Below, one piece after another: positions 1 to 13,700 of a stretch of DNA of 22,037 nucleotides. The notes below the pieces were generated by a model that ran no database searches, was not told where the DNA came from, and saw nothing but the letters and a program-made list of their open reading frames with translations. The translations under genes and the position numbers were made by a program. Positions within the stretch are counted from its first letter, which is position 1, and every line of letters begins with the position of its first letter. The stretch is taken from positions 1 to 22,037 of the IMG/VR virus record IMGVR_UViG_3300020457_000114; one strand, 5' to 3'. This DNA is from a virus.

Positions 1-197
1 CCAGGTATTACCTTAGATCCTTCTCTAAAAGTATGATCTCCAAACTTCTCAATCTGATTCTGTAGAATAGATTGTAATGTAGTTAACTCCCTTGCCTGAA
101 TTGGGAAACCAGGTTTAAATAATACTTTATGAAAATCATTAGCCGCATCAAAGTCGTCAAAATATGGACTAACGTTTAGATTCGTTTCCTGTGACAT
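1..197 (-). CDS. DUF4815-type virion structural protein, N-terminal part (cut by window edge)
   Basis: The first 65 codons of a gene running off the left edge are visible. The protein starts MSQETNLNVSPYFDDFD and continues with VLFKPGFPIQARELTTLQS and IEKFGDHTFREGSKVIPG. This opening is highly characteristic of the long DUF4815-type structural proteins that follow gp8 in cyanophage T4-like genomes; the family name is from memory and is not a search result. The ATG at 197 lies three bases after the TAA of gp8, with only GAG near it as a weak ribosome site, so it is probably translated by coupling to gp8. Its role is likely a tail or baseplate-associated virion component. The C-terminus cannot be judged. 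Confidence 0.75.
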   Translation of the reverse strand, partial: MSQETNLNVSPYFDDFDAANDFHKVLFKPGFPIQARELTTLQSILQNQIEKFGDHTFREGSKVIP

Positions 198-200
198 GTT

Positions 201-1766
201 TTAAAACTCGACGATGATTTTGATGTCTTCCTTTTGGTTAGTGGATCTAGTGATAGATGCCCTATTATCAACGTATATAATTTCTCCAGAGTATTTCTTA
301 ACTTCTGGTGGAGCAACCCCTTCTGAAAAGGTTTGTCCAAGGTTATACGTCTTATTATTTATTACAGTGGTAATACCGCTATAGTCTAGATCAATATTCA
401 AATCAACAGATCCACCACTGATGATAGTGGTTCCACCTGTTGCTACAGTAGATGAAAATTCATGCAATTCAAATCCAAATTCTGGATTAGTTTTTGCTAT
501 GCCAGCTGTAGTAAATCCAGCAAGAGCACTGGATTGCCAATATTTTAAAACTCTTGTTGTTGCATCCCAAGCAACAACCTGACCAACAGCAGTAGATCCT
601 ACACCAACTGTTTGGCGAATTCTAGAGTCTGCAGTAAACGATGCTGCAGTAACACCAGCACCAGTTAATCTCAGAGCATAGACAGCACTCGCTTGAGTTG
701 CACTTATAACTGTAGAGGAGGCATTTTCTTCTGGATCTTTTACAAGACCAACTCTTGCAAATTGATTACCAGTAACAAAATCTGGGTTTGAGTCATCATT
801 CTCAATCCTAGAATAAACTAAAACTCTAGTTGCTCCTAATTCACGATAGATATCCGCACCATGTCCTCCTTGTGGGGGAATGATAACATTAAACACAGCA
901 TCAGTACTACCAGAGGTGTTTGTGATACCACCTGCTTCTAAATCAACTGTGCCATAAGTGTATCCATCACCACCTTGAGTTACACTAATAGCAGATACCT
1001 GTCCAGAAGAGTTAACTGTTACGGAGCACTTAGCATTATTTCCATTACCATTAACAGGAACATTGGTATAGGTAGCAGCATTACCATAACCAGCACCTCT
1101 GTTAGTAATAACAATATTTTTTAATTGGTTTCCACTAAGAGCTGCATTACCTCTTACTGCAGTAATGTTTGCATTAGAGGTTGTTGTCCAATCATCAGGA
1201 ACTGGGATGAAATTAGTTGATTCAAATTTAACAAGATCTCCAGGGTTAATAGTATAGAGATACTTCCAAAGATAACCATCACCACTAGTACCAGCAGCTT
1301 TTGGTTCCAAATCTGTGTGAAGAGGTTCATCAAGAGAGGGTTTACCTAATAAGTTATCTGGATCAAAACCATTAGCAATACAAATATAAACTCTGAAATC
1401 ACTATTCATCACATAGTAATTGGCACCATATAAGTTTGATGCTCCAGTCTGTGCAGCAGTATTGGATCTACTATAATCGTCTCTATAATAATCGTATGTT
1501 GTACCAGATGTCCATTGTAGCTTTCTTACAACTCTTTTTACATCTCCCGCATTTATTTTTTTCAACGCAATCATAGTATCCCAATATCTATCCTCTTGTT
1601 GAAAAGAATCTTTAGGATCAGGAGTATTAGTATCCCAATCTGACTGAACATCAGTTGCGTTCGGCAGATTAATAAAACTATAATAACTATTCGTAGTCGT
1701 CTTAATGCCTGCTGCAAAATTAGCGGCATTCAAGACCCTTAGTTGATCTGTTATAATAGCAGACAT
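201..1766 (-). CDS. 8: Baseplate wedge subunit gp8-like protein (521 aa)
   Basis: The N-terminus MSAIITDQLRVLNAANF, the acidic stretch around SDWDTNTPDPKDSF, and the segments YWDTMIALKKI and GDGYLWKYLYTINPGDLVKF match the form of gp8 seen in cyanophages. T4 gp8 (about 334 aa) is a wedge subunit that binds gp7 and gp10 in the baseplate arm. This copy is clearly longer. The extra length lies in the C-terminal half, which holds two GGxGY-type repeats (about residues 216-238, ITNRGAGYGNAA, and 259-278, VTQGGDGYTYG). It lies directly after the giant gene in the gp7 position, keeping the T4 order 25-6-7-8. ATG at 1766 is chosen because a late-promoter-like CTAAATAA lies 19 bases upstream. The assignment is by pattern and gene order; no structure was compared. 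Confidence 0.75.
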   Translation of the reverse strand: MSAIITDQLRVLNAANFAAGIKTTTNSYYSFINLPNATDVQSDWDTNTPDPKDSFQQEDRYWDTMIALKKINAGDVKRVVRKLQWTSGTTYDYYRDDYSRSNTAAQTGASNLYGANYYVMNSDFRVYICIANGFDPDNLLGKPSLDEPLHTDLEPKAAGTSGDGYLWKYLYTINPGDLVKFESTNFIPVPDDWTTTSNANITAVRGNAALSGNQLKNIVITNRGAGYGNAATYTNVPVNGNGNNAKCSVTVNSSGQVSAISVTQGGDGYTYGTVDLEAGGITNTSGSTDAVFNVIIPPQGGHGADIYRELGATRVLVYSRIENDDSNPDFVTGNQFARVGLVKDPEENASSTVISATQASAVYALRLTGAGVTAASFTADSRIRQTVGVGSTAVGQVVAWDATTRVLKYWQSSALAGFTTAGIAKTNPEFGFELHEFSSTVATGGTTIISGGSVDLNIDLDYSGITTVINNKTYNLGQTFSEGVAPPEVKKYSGEIIYVDNRASITRSTNQKEDIKIIVEF

Positions 1767-1785
1767 TTACTTAGACTTTTTTTCT

Positions 1786-1793
1786 TTATTTAG
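1786..1793 (-). promoter_or_regulatory. Late-promoter-like motif CTAAATAA before gp8
   Basis: On the minus strand CTAAATAA overlaps the TAA stop of the giant gene and ends 19 bases before the gp8 ATG. T4-like phages start late transcription at a single TATAAATA-type box recognised by the gp55 sigma factor, a few bases upstream of the start site. The same octamer stands 20 bases before gp25, which supports a real element. It could also be a chance product of a TAA stop in AT-rich DNA. Confidence 0.5.
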
Positions 1794-4700
1794 TAAGAAC
1801 GTTTGATGTTTTTAATTCTGCGAATTACAGGAGCAGTTGATAGTCCAGTAATACCATCATCAGTAACAATACTGAACGCATGTGGGTCACTATCTCTAGT
1901 AACATTAGATAATTTACCGAAAGTATAATTACCAAAGTAACTATTAATTCCAGTAGTAACACTCTCTGTAGAAGATACACTAACTGTGACTCTTTGAACC
2001 CCAGTTGTACCAACTCCAACTACAAAATTTTCACTATATGAAACAGACATTGCTTCATATATGTTATCTATAAAGGTGGATCCAATACCAATAGTACCAA
2101 TTCCAGTTCCTGTGCCATAAGATGTTAATCCAATACCAGTATTTGAATTGTGTACCATAAAGATATCTCCTGCTGTTATTGCAGATAATGTCACCGCAGA
2201 TCCAACTCTGGTTGTATCTCTGAATAATTCATTTACATATAGATCAAACACTAATCCTGTAGATGCAACACCTACAGTAGTAGCAGCAATACCAGAAATA
2301 AATCCAAAGTCTCCTTGTACAGTAGGAGTTCCTAATGTATCAGCAACACCAGTTGGTTCTCCAATTAGAACCAATGGAGTAATCGTATTTGTATATCCAG
2401 CACCAACTTCATCAACAGTCAATGTGTTGACTGTTCCAGCAGCACTGACTGTGGCAGATGCGGTAGCAAGTGTGCTTACACCAAAGTATGTGCTAATAGA
2501 GACTGTAGGTGCTTGAGTATACCCCATACCTGCATTCGTTAAATCTAAACTGATAGTACCAGTATCAGAAACAATAGCAGTTGCTGCAGCTGCAATCTTA
2601 GGTCCATCTTCATCAACAATAATCAAATCTAATTCAGAAGCTGTATATCCCTCTTCATTATCATCAAATAGTGGACGTAGACTTTCAACGTAGATTGTTG
2701 TTGATCCCACACCAACATTACTAATAATTCTAGTAGAAGGAGTAATCGCAGACTCGTTAATTATTCTTGCTTTAGAAACATATACACCATCAACAACAAT
2801 ATCATCCTTCTGCTTAATCCAAGTCAAAGGACGTTCCATAGCAGTATTAGTAGTAATACCAGGACCAAAATATTGGATTGTACTAAACTTATCAGAAGTT
2901 TGAATACCACTAACAATACGTTCGTTTTGATCTAATCCAAAAGTTTCAGATCTAGTGGCTTCATCACGAAGACGAACCTTATCACCTTTCTTGATAGTTT
3001 CAACAATATCAACGAATACAGAGTCCTCGGCAGATCCCTTAAAGTAATATACTTTTAGTGTATCACCTGCTTTAGGTGCTTCGAGGAAATCAATAACACT
3101 ACCACCTTTAAACTCATAAGAAACTCCAGGATCTTGAAGAATATCATTGATAAAGATTAATAAGTTATCTTGAATTCTAATTGGAGATCCTTTAGCAGAT
3201 CTAAGTGAAACAGGAACTCCTGCTTTTCTGATTGTGAAGGATTTTTTCACTCCATCAAAGAATGGACTAAAGTTATCAAGAACTTCTAATTCTCCAAATG
3301 TCCAAGCAGAGAAACTATCATCATGAACTGATTCAACAATAATCTGGAAGTCCTTAAAGTTTGCAGGTGTACCAGTTGTTGGAATACCAGCAAAGTTTGC
3401 AGTATTAGCAGGAACTGTCAATACATCACCAACAGCATAGTTACGTCCAGTATTGACAATAGTAAAGTTAGTTACGCTATTACCTAAACCAACAGTGATA
3501 TCAACAGTTGCATCAACTCCACTTGTAGTAGAACCACCAGCAGCAACTAATGGAATATTCTCATATCCTGTGGGTTCATCAATAAAGACTTTAGGTGGAT
3601 TAGTAAATGTATATCCAGAAGCCACACCATTTGTAACTCCAATACTTACCACGTATCCATCTTCGACAACAGCAGTACCAATTGAAACAATATTTGGATA
3701 TCCAGTAGAACCTGAAGTTCCTACACCAACAAATACTGTTTGAATACCGATCCTATAACCACTACCACTATTACCAATAGATATTGACTCAATAGTTCCT
3801 AATCCAGAAATTACAGCAGTACCACCAGCAGAGATTAATGGTTGATATCCCATTCCTTCTGATGACCCAACATTAACAAGAATACCACCTCTAGGTAGAG
3901 TACCCACATTTAAGTCTGATGTTACAGATGAGGCCGTGCCAGTAAATGTTATAGAAGAAATTCCACTGGTATCTTCTGTTAAGTTATAGTCAACATCTGG
4001 ACCTTGGAAAATCTCATTCAATAAGAATACTCCATTATTTGTAGAGAATCCAGTAACATTTGCTGCATTACTTGTTAAAGTAAATGTCTTCGCAATACCA
4101 GTAAAGTCTTTTGATATAGAATCAAATAAGATATTATCTTCATAAGCTTCACTATCGTCAGACTCTGCAGTTCTAATAAAGGATCTCCCTTGGAAAGTAG
4201 AACGTGTTTGTAATCCAGCAAAACCTTCTTCACCATAAGGAGGTTCAACAAAATTAAGTGAGTTACCTAATATGGTATAGTTTCCATCAAACTTAGTGAC
4301 AATAGCAGGAGCAGTATGAACTCCAAGGGTACTACCTAACCAACCTCTATCTAATAATAATTGATTAGCAATACCAGCAAAACCAGTAGATTTAACTCTC
4401 ATATACTCATCATCAATTTTTATAATATCACCACCAATCATTGAAGCAATACCCGTTATCTGAGCATTAACTTGAGAAGCATTCATAGTGCTTACCAATC
4501 CAACGGTAACACCAGTAGAAACGATTGGTGATTGAATATTATTATCAAGAGCAATCAAACATTTAGTGTCTTGCTTGTGAGATGTAATAGAGTGACTATT
4601 ACCAGTTCCAACTGTAGTAAATCCAAGAACTGTTGGAGGTGTTGCAAGAGCGTCAGATGCAGTAGGTGCTAATCTGATTAGATCTTCACTAACTTTAACA

Positions 4701-7700
4701 GCAAAAACAGTTGTTCCAATTACACCACCTGATGTAGAAATACCATTTCCATCATAAGCGTATGTAAGTTTCTCACCAGTAACTAAGAAATGATCTGCTA
4801 ATTGGATTGTATTTGCATCAATACTAACAACTGAAGTATCAATCTCAGGATCCCAAACCTTTCTAAAGATTGGTCTGTTTCTATGAGTAAGATTAAAGTT
4901 GCGTTTAACAACAGAAAGAGTACCACTATAAGTACCTTCTCCAGCACGGAATTGACCAACTGAATTACCATCTCCTATTCCAAGAGTAGAAATACCACCA
5001 GATCTTTGGTTTTCAACTGTTTGTCCAAATACTCTTACCTTAGTTGCTATATTTTCATTTGGTGTAAAGAATACACAGAAATCACCACCAGAATATCCAG
5101 TGCCAACAGTTCCTAATCCAACATCTAATCCATCTCCATCATCGTCATAAGAAAGAACTTCACCATACTCTGCAGAATAAGTTTGAGCTACAATACCATC
5201 ACTTGATTGAGAAACAAGCATCTCTCTGACAGATGCCTTGGTATTGGTAGTATCTTCAACGTTTATTATAAAATGAGCACCTTCATACTCTGTACTTGTA
5301 AATCCACAAATTTTATTTTCACCAGGTGTTGCAGAAGAAGAAATTTCAGTATAGAATGATTCCATCATTCCTTCTATTAGTGTTGTGGAACCAACTCCAG
5401 TAGCATTAGAATTGAATTCATAATCCACAATCTTAACAGCACACGTGGTATTAATACCAGCATTTGGATAGAAATTCAAATTAGTTAAACCATTTGTTTC
5501 AACTCCAAATGTTCCTATAAATCCACCACTACAGAAGGATCCATAGTCAACAAATCCTGTTCCTGAATCATTACCAGTTCTATCATGAACAATATTAATT
5601 TCTGCAAACTGATGAGTGGAAATACCAGCAGTAGTTTGTACAACTTCAACTAATACTTTGTTACCAGCAGAGTTAGTAGAACTAATACCAAGGATACTAC
5701 TTGCTGCTCCAATAGCAGTGGTTGTAGTAAATCCAGTGACTGTAACTAAATCTCCTATGGATGTTGATCCAATTCCAGTGACAGCACCAGTTCCAACACC
5801 AGTCATTCTGTTAAAGTCAACAGAAATGAAATCTATAACATAATTGTTTAATTCAAACTTAGTTGGGAAGAAATTGACATTAGCAAAAGCACCACTAAAG
5901 ACATAATCAAAATGTCCTAAGAAACCAGAGCTATCAATGCTATACTGATTAATATACGCAAATGTACCATCTTGGACAATATTGAAGAATCCAGTTTGAG
6001 TCTCACCAGTGAATCTTGTGTCTTTTATATGATAGAAGTATCTGTGGGCAGAGAAGGTATCTTTGTTTACAAAATCAAACTTCTCAAATGGATCTGTTCG
6101 AGGAGTACTAGAGAATAGATCTCCAATATCATCAATCGATATAACCCTGTTAGTTCTTGCTTCCTCATAATCAGTAAGAATATTATTCTCTAGAACAATC
6201 TCTTTGGAAAGAGTTATCTGATTTGCACTGCTTATACCAGCAACTTCAACACTTAATTCAGTTGCTAAATCAAAATCTAGCTGAGTACCAACATCAGTTA
6301 CTGATGACAAATCAACCTTAACATCTATGGTTTGAATACCAACAGATGCGGAGGCAGATCCTCTACCAGGATCTGGGAATCCTTTTCCACCTTGTCCATA
6401 AACACCCACACCTTGTTCATCTGCATTATTAGGTCTACCGTCAAAAGATTCAATCTCCATATCAGAGAATTTTTTGAATCCACTAGTATGTGTTATTTCA
6501 CCAACTACATCTTTCCAAGTATCAAACTGAACTGGAGACTTAATTGCGTATGAGAATGATTGATAGTAATCATTGTCTGGAATTCTTTGTCTTGAATCAT
6601 TTAAGAACCCAGTTATATTTTGATTTCCCTGTCTTTGCTCTACAAGAGGGCCTACATTAAAAGTTGAATCGAAAGATTCTATTGATTGAACAAATCCAAC
6701 TTGGTTAGATGAATTACCTTCAATTTGCTTTCCTTCTTCAAATACATCACCAGTAGAAACTCTTAATGTATTATTATTTTTATTCCACCCAATAACAGTA
6801 CCAGTCTTAGTTCCAGTAAGAGTTTCTTGAGTAATTTTTTCTTTAATATTAAAATCACCCTTTCTGGTTACTGGTTCAAAACCAGGAAAATGTTTTTCTG
6901 GTATTATCCTACCAGCAGATGCATCTGGATCATATTCACCAGGATTATCATTTTCTAGAATAAAAGTAACTTTAGGATTAGCACCACCTAAATTTGGTGT
7001 AATAGAATTAAGAGTAAAGAGGTTATAATCATACTCACTAGAATTATATCCAAATCCAGTAGTAGCGATACCAACACCTTCAACTAGAACCTTATCTCCA
7101 ATTGCAAATGGGAAATCTTGACCAACAGAAAAATCAGTATCAAGAGTAAGTTCTACTGTTGCAGAAGTGGTTGTAAATCCAACAGTTTCGATACCAACTC
7201 CATTAGAGTTATGAATAGGTATTATAGTTGGATTGGGATCTTGAAGTCTCTTAGTATTCTTGTTGATTGTAGCACTAGAGACACCAACTGATCCAGTTAC
7301 TTTAGTAGTAATATCACATTCATCTAAAATTAATCCACTAACTCTATCTTTAACAATCAACTTGGGTGGAGTAGAATAATTATGTCCACCAGAAGTAATA
7401 CCAACATGATCTAAAGATCTAAATCTATCAATCTTAAAGAGACTTGGTAATGCTCCAGTTGGACGTAAAGTCTGATCATATGGGAATTCATATCCAGGAT
7501 TAGTAATATGAGTTGTTTGTACTCTACCAATTGAATTACTCTCTACTCTTAAAATACAACCATTACCATATGTTGTAGCAGCAGTTCCTGTATATGATCT
7601 GCTTACAGTAGAAATACCAGGAATACTATTATAACCATATCCTTGATTTGTTATCCTAACATCTGCTATAGGCCCTAAAGCACCAGCAGAAGAAGTTTCA

Positions 7701-10700
7701 TATGATAAACGAGCAGATACATCTGTATAGCTAGATTTTTCTGGTTCGCTTGGAACATTAAAACTAAACGTTGTTGATCCAATAGATGATATCTTAAAGT
7801 TACCATCATATAAAGAATCCTCCAACTTGATAGTATTGTAGTTGTTGACAGTTTTGTCAACAGCAATTTCAGATTGAACTGTCGTAATTCTATCAGGATT
7901 AACAGGAGTTAAGTTGTAATAAAGTATCTCAGGAGTCTTATCATTAGTTTGTAAGAATACTTTTCCACCATCTATACCAACACTTCCATCACTAGTAACA
8001 TCAAATTGATCAGGTGTCTCTGTAAGAAACTCATGCTTAAAATCTTGGTCTCTATAGAAATTAACTGAGAATGCTGAGAAAGTCGTACCTCCCGAAACAT
8101 TTCCTAAAGAACTATCTGCAACATTAAGTTCTAATTTTTGACCTCTAGTAACTTCAATAAGAGGGTTAATAGGAAGAAGAGAATGTGTTACTGCTCCTCC
8201 AGTAGAAGCTAAAGAAACTGCTAATGGATATTGAATATTGGCATTATGAGAGTTTGATGCTAATCTTAATTTATCTGCACTATCTTTAATTACAAAATAA
8301 GATGCGTTATCATCTAAACCAGATACTACACTAGTTGATTCATATATGACTTGATCACCAGTATTAAGTCCGTGGTTAGTAATACTAATAGTATTATTAG
8401 TTGTATTAACATCTCCTTGTAAGAAAGTTGCCAGTCCTACTGTGGTCTTTCTATTGTAATCATTATACTTGACAGTATATGAAGTGGTGACTCCAGGCAA
8501 TACATCTAAAAATACTGTGTCACCAACTCCAAGACCATGAGCAGTGGTAGCAGTTGCAGTAACAACAACTTTCTCTAATATACCAGTTAATTGAATATCT
8601 TGAGTTGTTAATGAATGAGTTACTCCTGTGCCAACACTATGGAAGAAAAGTTGTTCAGCTGCAGTGGAAGCAACGCCAACAAAAACACCCTCAGATCCCA
8701 TTCCAACTGGCATTGTTGTTAGACCAATTGTATTCCGTCCTAGATTTATTGAATATACTTGAGTTGGAAGATTAAAGTTATTAATACCATCAGTGGACAC
8801 TGATACAACTGTCCCACCACCAGCAGAATAAGTTAAAGAATCTCCAGTTGTAAAATTATGATTTGGAATGAAAATTGATCTTGTTGGAATAGCAACAGAA
8901 GTACCAACACCAACTGCTAAACCAGGAGCACTTACAGATATAATACTGTTAATACCAACCCCCGCAGTAGTTCCTAATCCTACAACTTCTGATGGATCAA
9001 AATAAGTGCTCTTCTGAAGTTTTATTTCCTTATCTGTATTAACACCAACATTAATAGTAAGAGCACGTGGTTTTTCTTCAATGATTGATCCTTGAGTATA
9101 TGCAGTTCCTACTGTTCCGTCATATTCTCTTATTACTCTAATTCTAGAATTGAATTCATCAACATTTACAACATATAATTGTTCTGTAGATATACCAATA
9201 ACATCATCTGGTTTTAAAACGGAAGGATCACCATTAATTGAAATAAAGGTAACTATACCAGTGGCTCCTGTGTTACCAATACCAGTGGACAACTTAAACA
9301 TTGATGTGTTAACACCAATATTGTAAACACCATCTATATTAAGTATAGATTGAGATGATATTCCAGAAACACTAACAAAGTCACCATTTTTGAAGTTATG
9401 AGGTTCAGGTGTTCTAGCAACAATTGTTTTCTTATCAGTGAGCACTTCAAAAGTAACATTTTCTTTTCTAGTGGTAGAAGAAGTTATTTTAACTAATTTC
9501 TTTCCACCAATTTTAGTTACTTTTGACGATGCAGTAGATCCACCAGTTTCTCTATTGTCAAATACTATCTGGTCGCCAACTTTATAATCAACTCCACCAT
9601 TTTCAATATTAACAGTCTCTATGCCTCCTGTGGCTGCAAAAACTATGGAAGCAAAATCATCAATATTTTTATCTGGACGTTTTACATATTCATAATCACT
9701 AGCATTGAACGAGAGTTTGTATGGATAGATGTTTCTTACATAACCACCCTTATCTAAGTCAATTTTTGTTGTAATTGAATCTGGACTAAAGTTGAATGGA
9801 TCTGGTTTAGACTTAAATGCTTCACCAACAGCATATGGGAATACTGGAGTAAAATACTTATCGAAAGTAGCGTCCTGTTGAGAAGAACTATCAATAGTTG
9901 CAAAGTATGCGTAAGTACCCTCTGGATAATCAGGAGTCTTACAGAAACGACCATTATACTTGTCTAGATCACCTTTATTGGTAAATGTATAATCATTAGT
10001 GAATGAACCTAATTCCCAATCACCAACACTAGGACCAAGTTGTCTAGTAGCATTTAATTCATAACCAGGAACCATTCTTCTAATGGCACCACCATCAATA
10101 TTAGCAAATCCATAAGGACCATAGATGGGGTTACCATCATATGCAAATCCTAGTATTGGTGAGTGGTTAGAAGACACTTCCTCTGCGTTTTCATATTCCA
10201 AATCATATGTACCATAATCTTTCAAACCATTTAACTTAAGAGAAGGAAGCATTTCTCTTAGTTTTCTAGGAGCATATAAATGAGTAAACTGAGATCCAAA
10301 TGTCGCAGTGCTAGGCTCCATAAAACCATCATCAAGTTTTATAAGAGACTTATATCGTTTTACATTATCGAGTTCCCATGCTTTGACCTTTGGTTCAATA
10401 ACAGGTGCTCTACCAGCAGCGTCTACAGCAGTCTCTACGCTTAGGAAAGATCTATCAGTAACAAATCCAACACCACCACTTACAACGGTCACAGAGGTGA
10501 TTACACCGTCCTCTATGACTGGAGTTAGAGTGGCATAAGTACCAATACCAGATGTAATAATTTCTGGAGGAGCATTATATCCTGTACCCCCTCTAGTAAC
10601 GATTACCTGATCAATTTTACCATCTTGTACAACTGGTCTAAGTTCAGCACCAGATCCAGCAAGAAAATCAATATTTGGTGTTCTATTATAACTTACAATC

Positions 10701-13700
10701 GCAGAGTTACCATATCCAGTTCCATTCTGAGTTAGATCAATGGAAGTAACAGATCCTCTTACAACAGGGATCATAGTTGCATTATAATCACCTAGAGAAG
10801 ATGAAATACCAAGTTCTCCACTTATGGAAACAGATATTGGTTGATAGTTAAAGATGTGAGTTCCAACTCCAACTCCAGTAAATCTAACATAAGTTCCATT
10901 GTCATATGCTTCTGTTAAAGTACCACCAACACCAGCAAGAGCAACTCTAAAGTTATCTTTATCAACAACAATGGCTTGATATTGTGCTGTAGTTACCAAA
11001 CCACTAATTGCAGTTCCTGTAGTTTCGTAAGTTAGAATTTCTCCATTTTCATATCCATGATCTTCAATATTAATTGAGTTAGTTGCAGTATTAATTCCTG
11101 TAACAATAACACTTCTTTTTTTGTTCTCATATCCAGTTCCTGGATTGGTTATAAAGATTTTGTCAACAACATTCTTCTTTTGAACACTCTCAAACTTTTG
11201 AGTACCTGATCCTTTGTCAGATAGGTCTACAGTATTAATACCTGCAATTGCATCATCAAAATGTGAATGTAATGTAATAGCAGTATTGCTAGACAGACCT
11301 ACAAAGTAGATTGATCCATCACCCAAAGTTGTTGTACCTGTTCCAACAGCCGTACCATTGTTCTGACGGTAGAATACTCTCTCACCACCATTAAACAAAT
11401 GGAATGTGGTAAAACCTATTATATTATCACTTGTATTGATACCAACTTCTACATCGAGTGAAGCAAAGTGTGTTCCCTGCTTCATCTTAGCTTCTGCTTT
11501 AGCACCAGAACCATTACCACCAGTAATGGTAATTTGTGGTTGCTCTAAGTAATCAAATCCTGCATATTTTACATCTATTCTCTCAAAAGAACCTTTTACG
11601 TTGACATGACCAGTAGCACCAACACCAGCATTATCGGTAATAAGCAATTCTGGTGGATTTATAACATCATGTCCAGATCCACCATTCAAAACATTAATTG
11701 CTTCCAATTCTCCATAGTAAATGGCATCCCTTGACTTATAATTTGCAAGTTCAACACCATTTACAAACATACCTGTTTTTTCACCAGGAATTGTTGTAAA
11801 CTCTTCTCCAGAAGAATCAAATACAGGTTCAGAGAACCTTCTTACCAATCTTTGTGAATCAATTGCTTTATCTTGTAGTCTACTTGCGAATTCATGTGTA
11901 GTGATACCAGCACTGTTACCAGATAAATCAATAAATTTACCAGCATCAATATTTGCACGAGAATATGCTAATTTAAATGATTGATCATCAACTTTAAATG
12001 CAAAGTAAGATCCTTCAGTTAGAGGAGATATTGGTAAAGTTGTTGTAGAAGTAGAAACAACTCCATCAATCAAAGCAGATGTTGTTGTAGTACCTGGAAC
12101 ATAATAAACCTCATCACCAGTAATAAAGTCATGACTTCTTGATGTAGATATTGTTTCACCAGAGAAGTTAGCAGCAATTTTTACTGAAATACCTCTTAGG
12201 TCAGCATTAAGTTGTTGATTTGCATAAAATGGAATAGATGCTGAAGTTACATAAGTCTGATGTTCTGGTTTACCCTCTATGAAATCGTGTCGAGCAGCAA
12301 CATGGTTTGCTCCAACCATCTTTCTACCTTTATGCTCATGATATGGGCCTGCATAAGGAACTCCACTAACAATACCAACTACATTTAAATCATATGCATT
12401 ACTAACATTTGCACTAAACTTATAAGTTGGTTGCTTAACTGCAGGAAGAACCTCAGCTCTGATTAATTCATTTCTAGCTTTGAATGTATGTGTTAAATCA
12501 ACAAATCCAACACCACTAAGAATAGCAATTTTATTAGATGGTACATCTACGACTGCAGCACTACTTTCTGCAGAATTAAATTGATCAATAAGTGTAATCT
12601 TATCACCAATGTATAAAAGATGAACTTCTGGACATGTAATTTTAATATTACCGTTACCAATATCTTCAACAGTCTCTATATTAAAAATATTAGGAACATT
12701 ATAAATCCATTCCGTAAATGTTTTATTTGTATCTTCTAAAATACCAAGATTCTGCACATCAATAGAATCTCCAGTAACCATTTGATTACTTGGACCAGGT
12801 ATAACAAAATCAGATACAACACCTGTAATTCTAACAGTTATCTTATTTCCATCATCATCAAATCCATAGATGCTAGATTTTAATCTAACAAGAGAATCTT
12901 TACTAATAGTAGAAGTATTACCAGAAAGTCCTAAAAACTGAGTAGTGGTGATACTTGTATAAGTAATTTCTTTTGAATCTATTACTAGAGTTCCTGAAGA
13001 TGGGAATCCAATAGTAGAGTCAACATAGATTGTATTTACATCGGCAATTTCATCAGTTACAGTTCTAGTGGTAGGAGTAACACTAAATTTACCGTAGATA
13101 GAACCAGACTCACTGATATCTTTGTCAGAACCAGCATCCAAACTTATTTGATAAAATTTATTACCTTCTCTATTATATGAAATTACATTAGCAATAGAAC
13201 CGTATGAATAGTTAAGAACACCAGCAACAGCATCCTGATATAATGTTTGTCCAATAAGTTTATAAGGATCTCCTGATAGAGAAACTACAACTAAATCTTC
13301 TGTGATTCTATAATCTGCATCAGAAGGTTTAATCGTATTTTCATATGGTTTTACAATAGTTGCTTTTGATCCATAAAGAGCACGGAACAAAATTTCAAAA
13401 GAATCATCAGTTCCTTTTGTTGTATAAAGGTCTTTAGCTTGTTTTGCAAAAAGAGATTGATCAAGTCCAGTAACAAAAGATCTATCCTGTAGACCAGGAA
13501 CATATAGTTCCTTATATTTTCTAAAAAACTCTACAAGAAAAAGATTACTTAAATTAGTTACTACACTATCATCAACATGTGCTGCAGAGGCTGATGTAGT
13601 AAATGTAAGTCTATCACTCTCATCACTATTGAACAATGATGTAATTGCACTAAAAGCACGTTTACAATCAAAAAATTGTCTTTTATCTTTACTAGTATAA

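Noticed and set aside
2148-2516. Open plus-strand frame within the giant gene (also at 3453-3743, 5616-5843 and 10308-10538)
   Set aside because: Low-complexity peptides rich in Val, Pro and Thr that mirror the antisense of Gly/Thr-rich repeats; no ribosome site or promoter; the minus frame is clearly coding.
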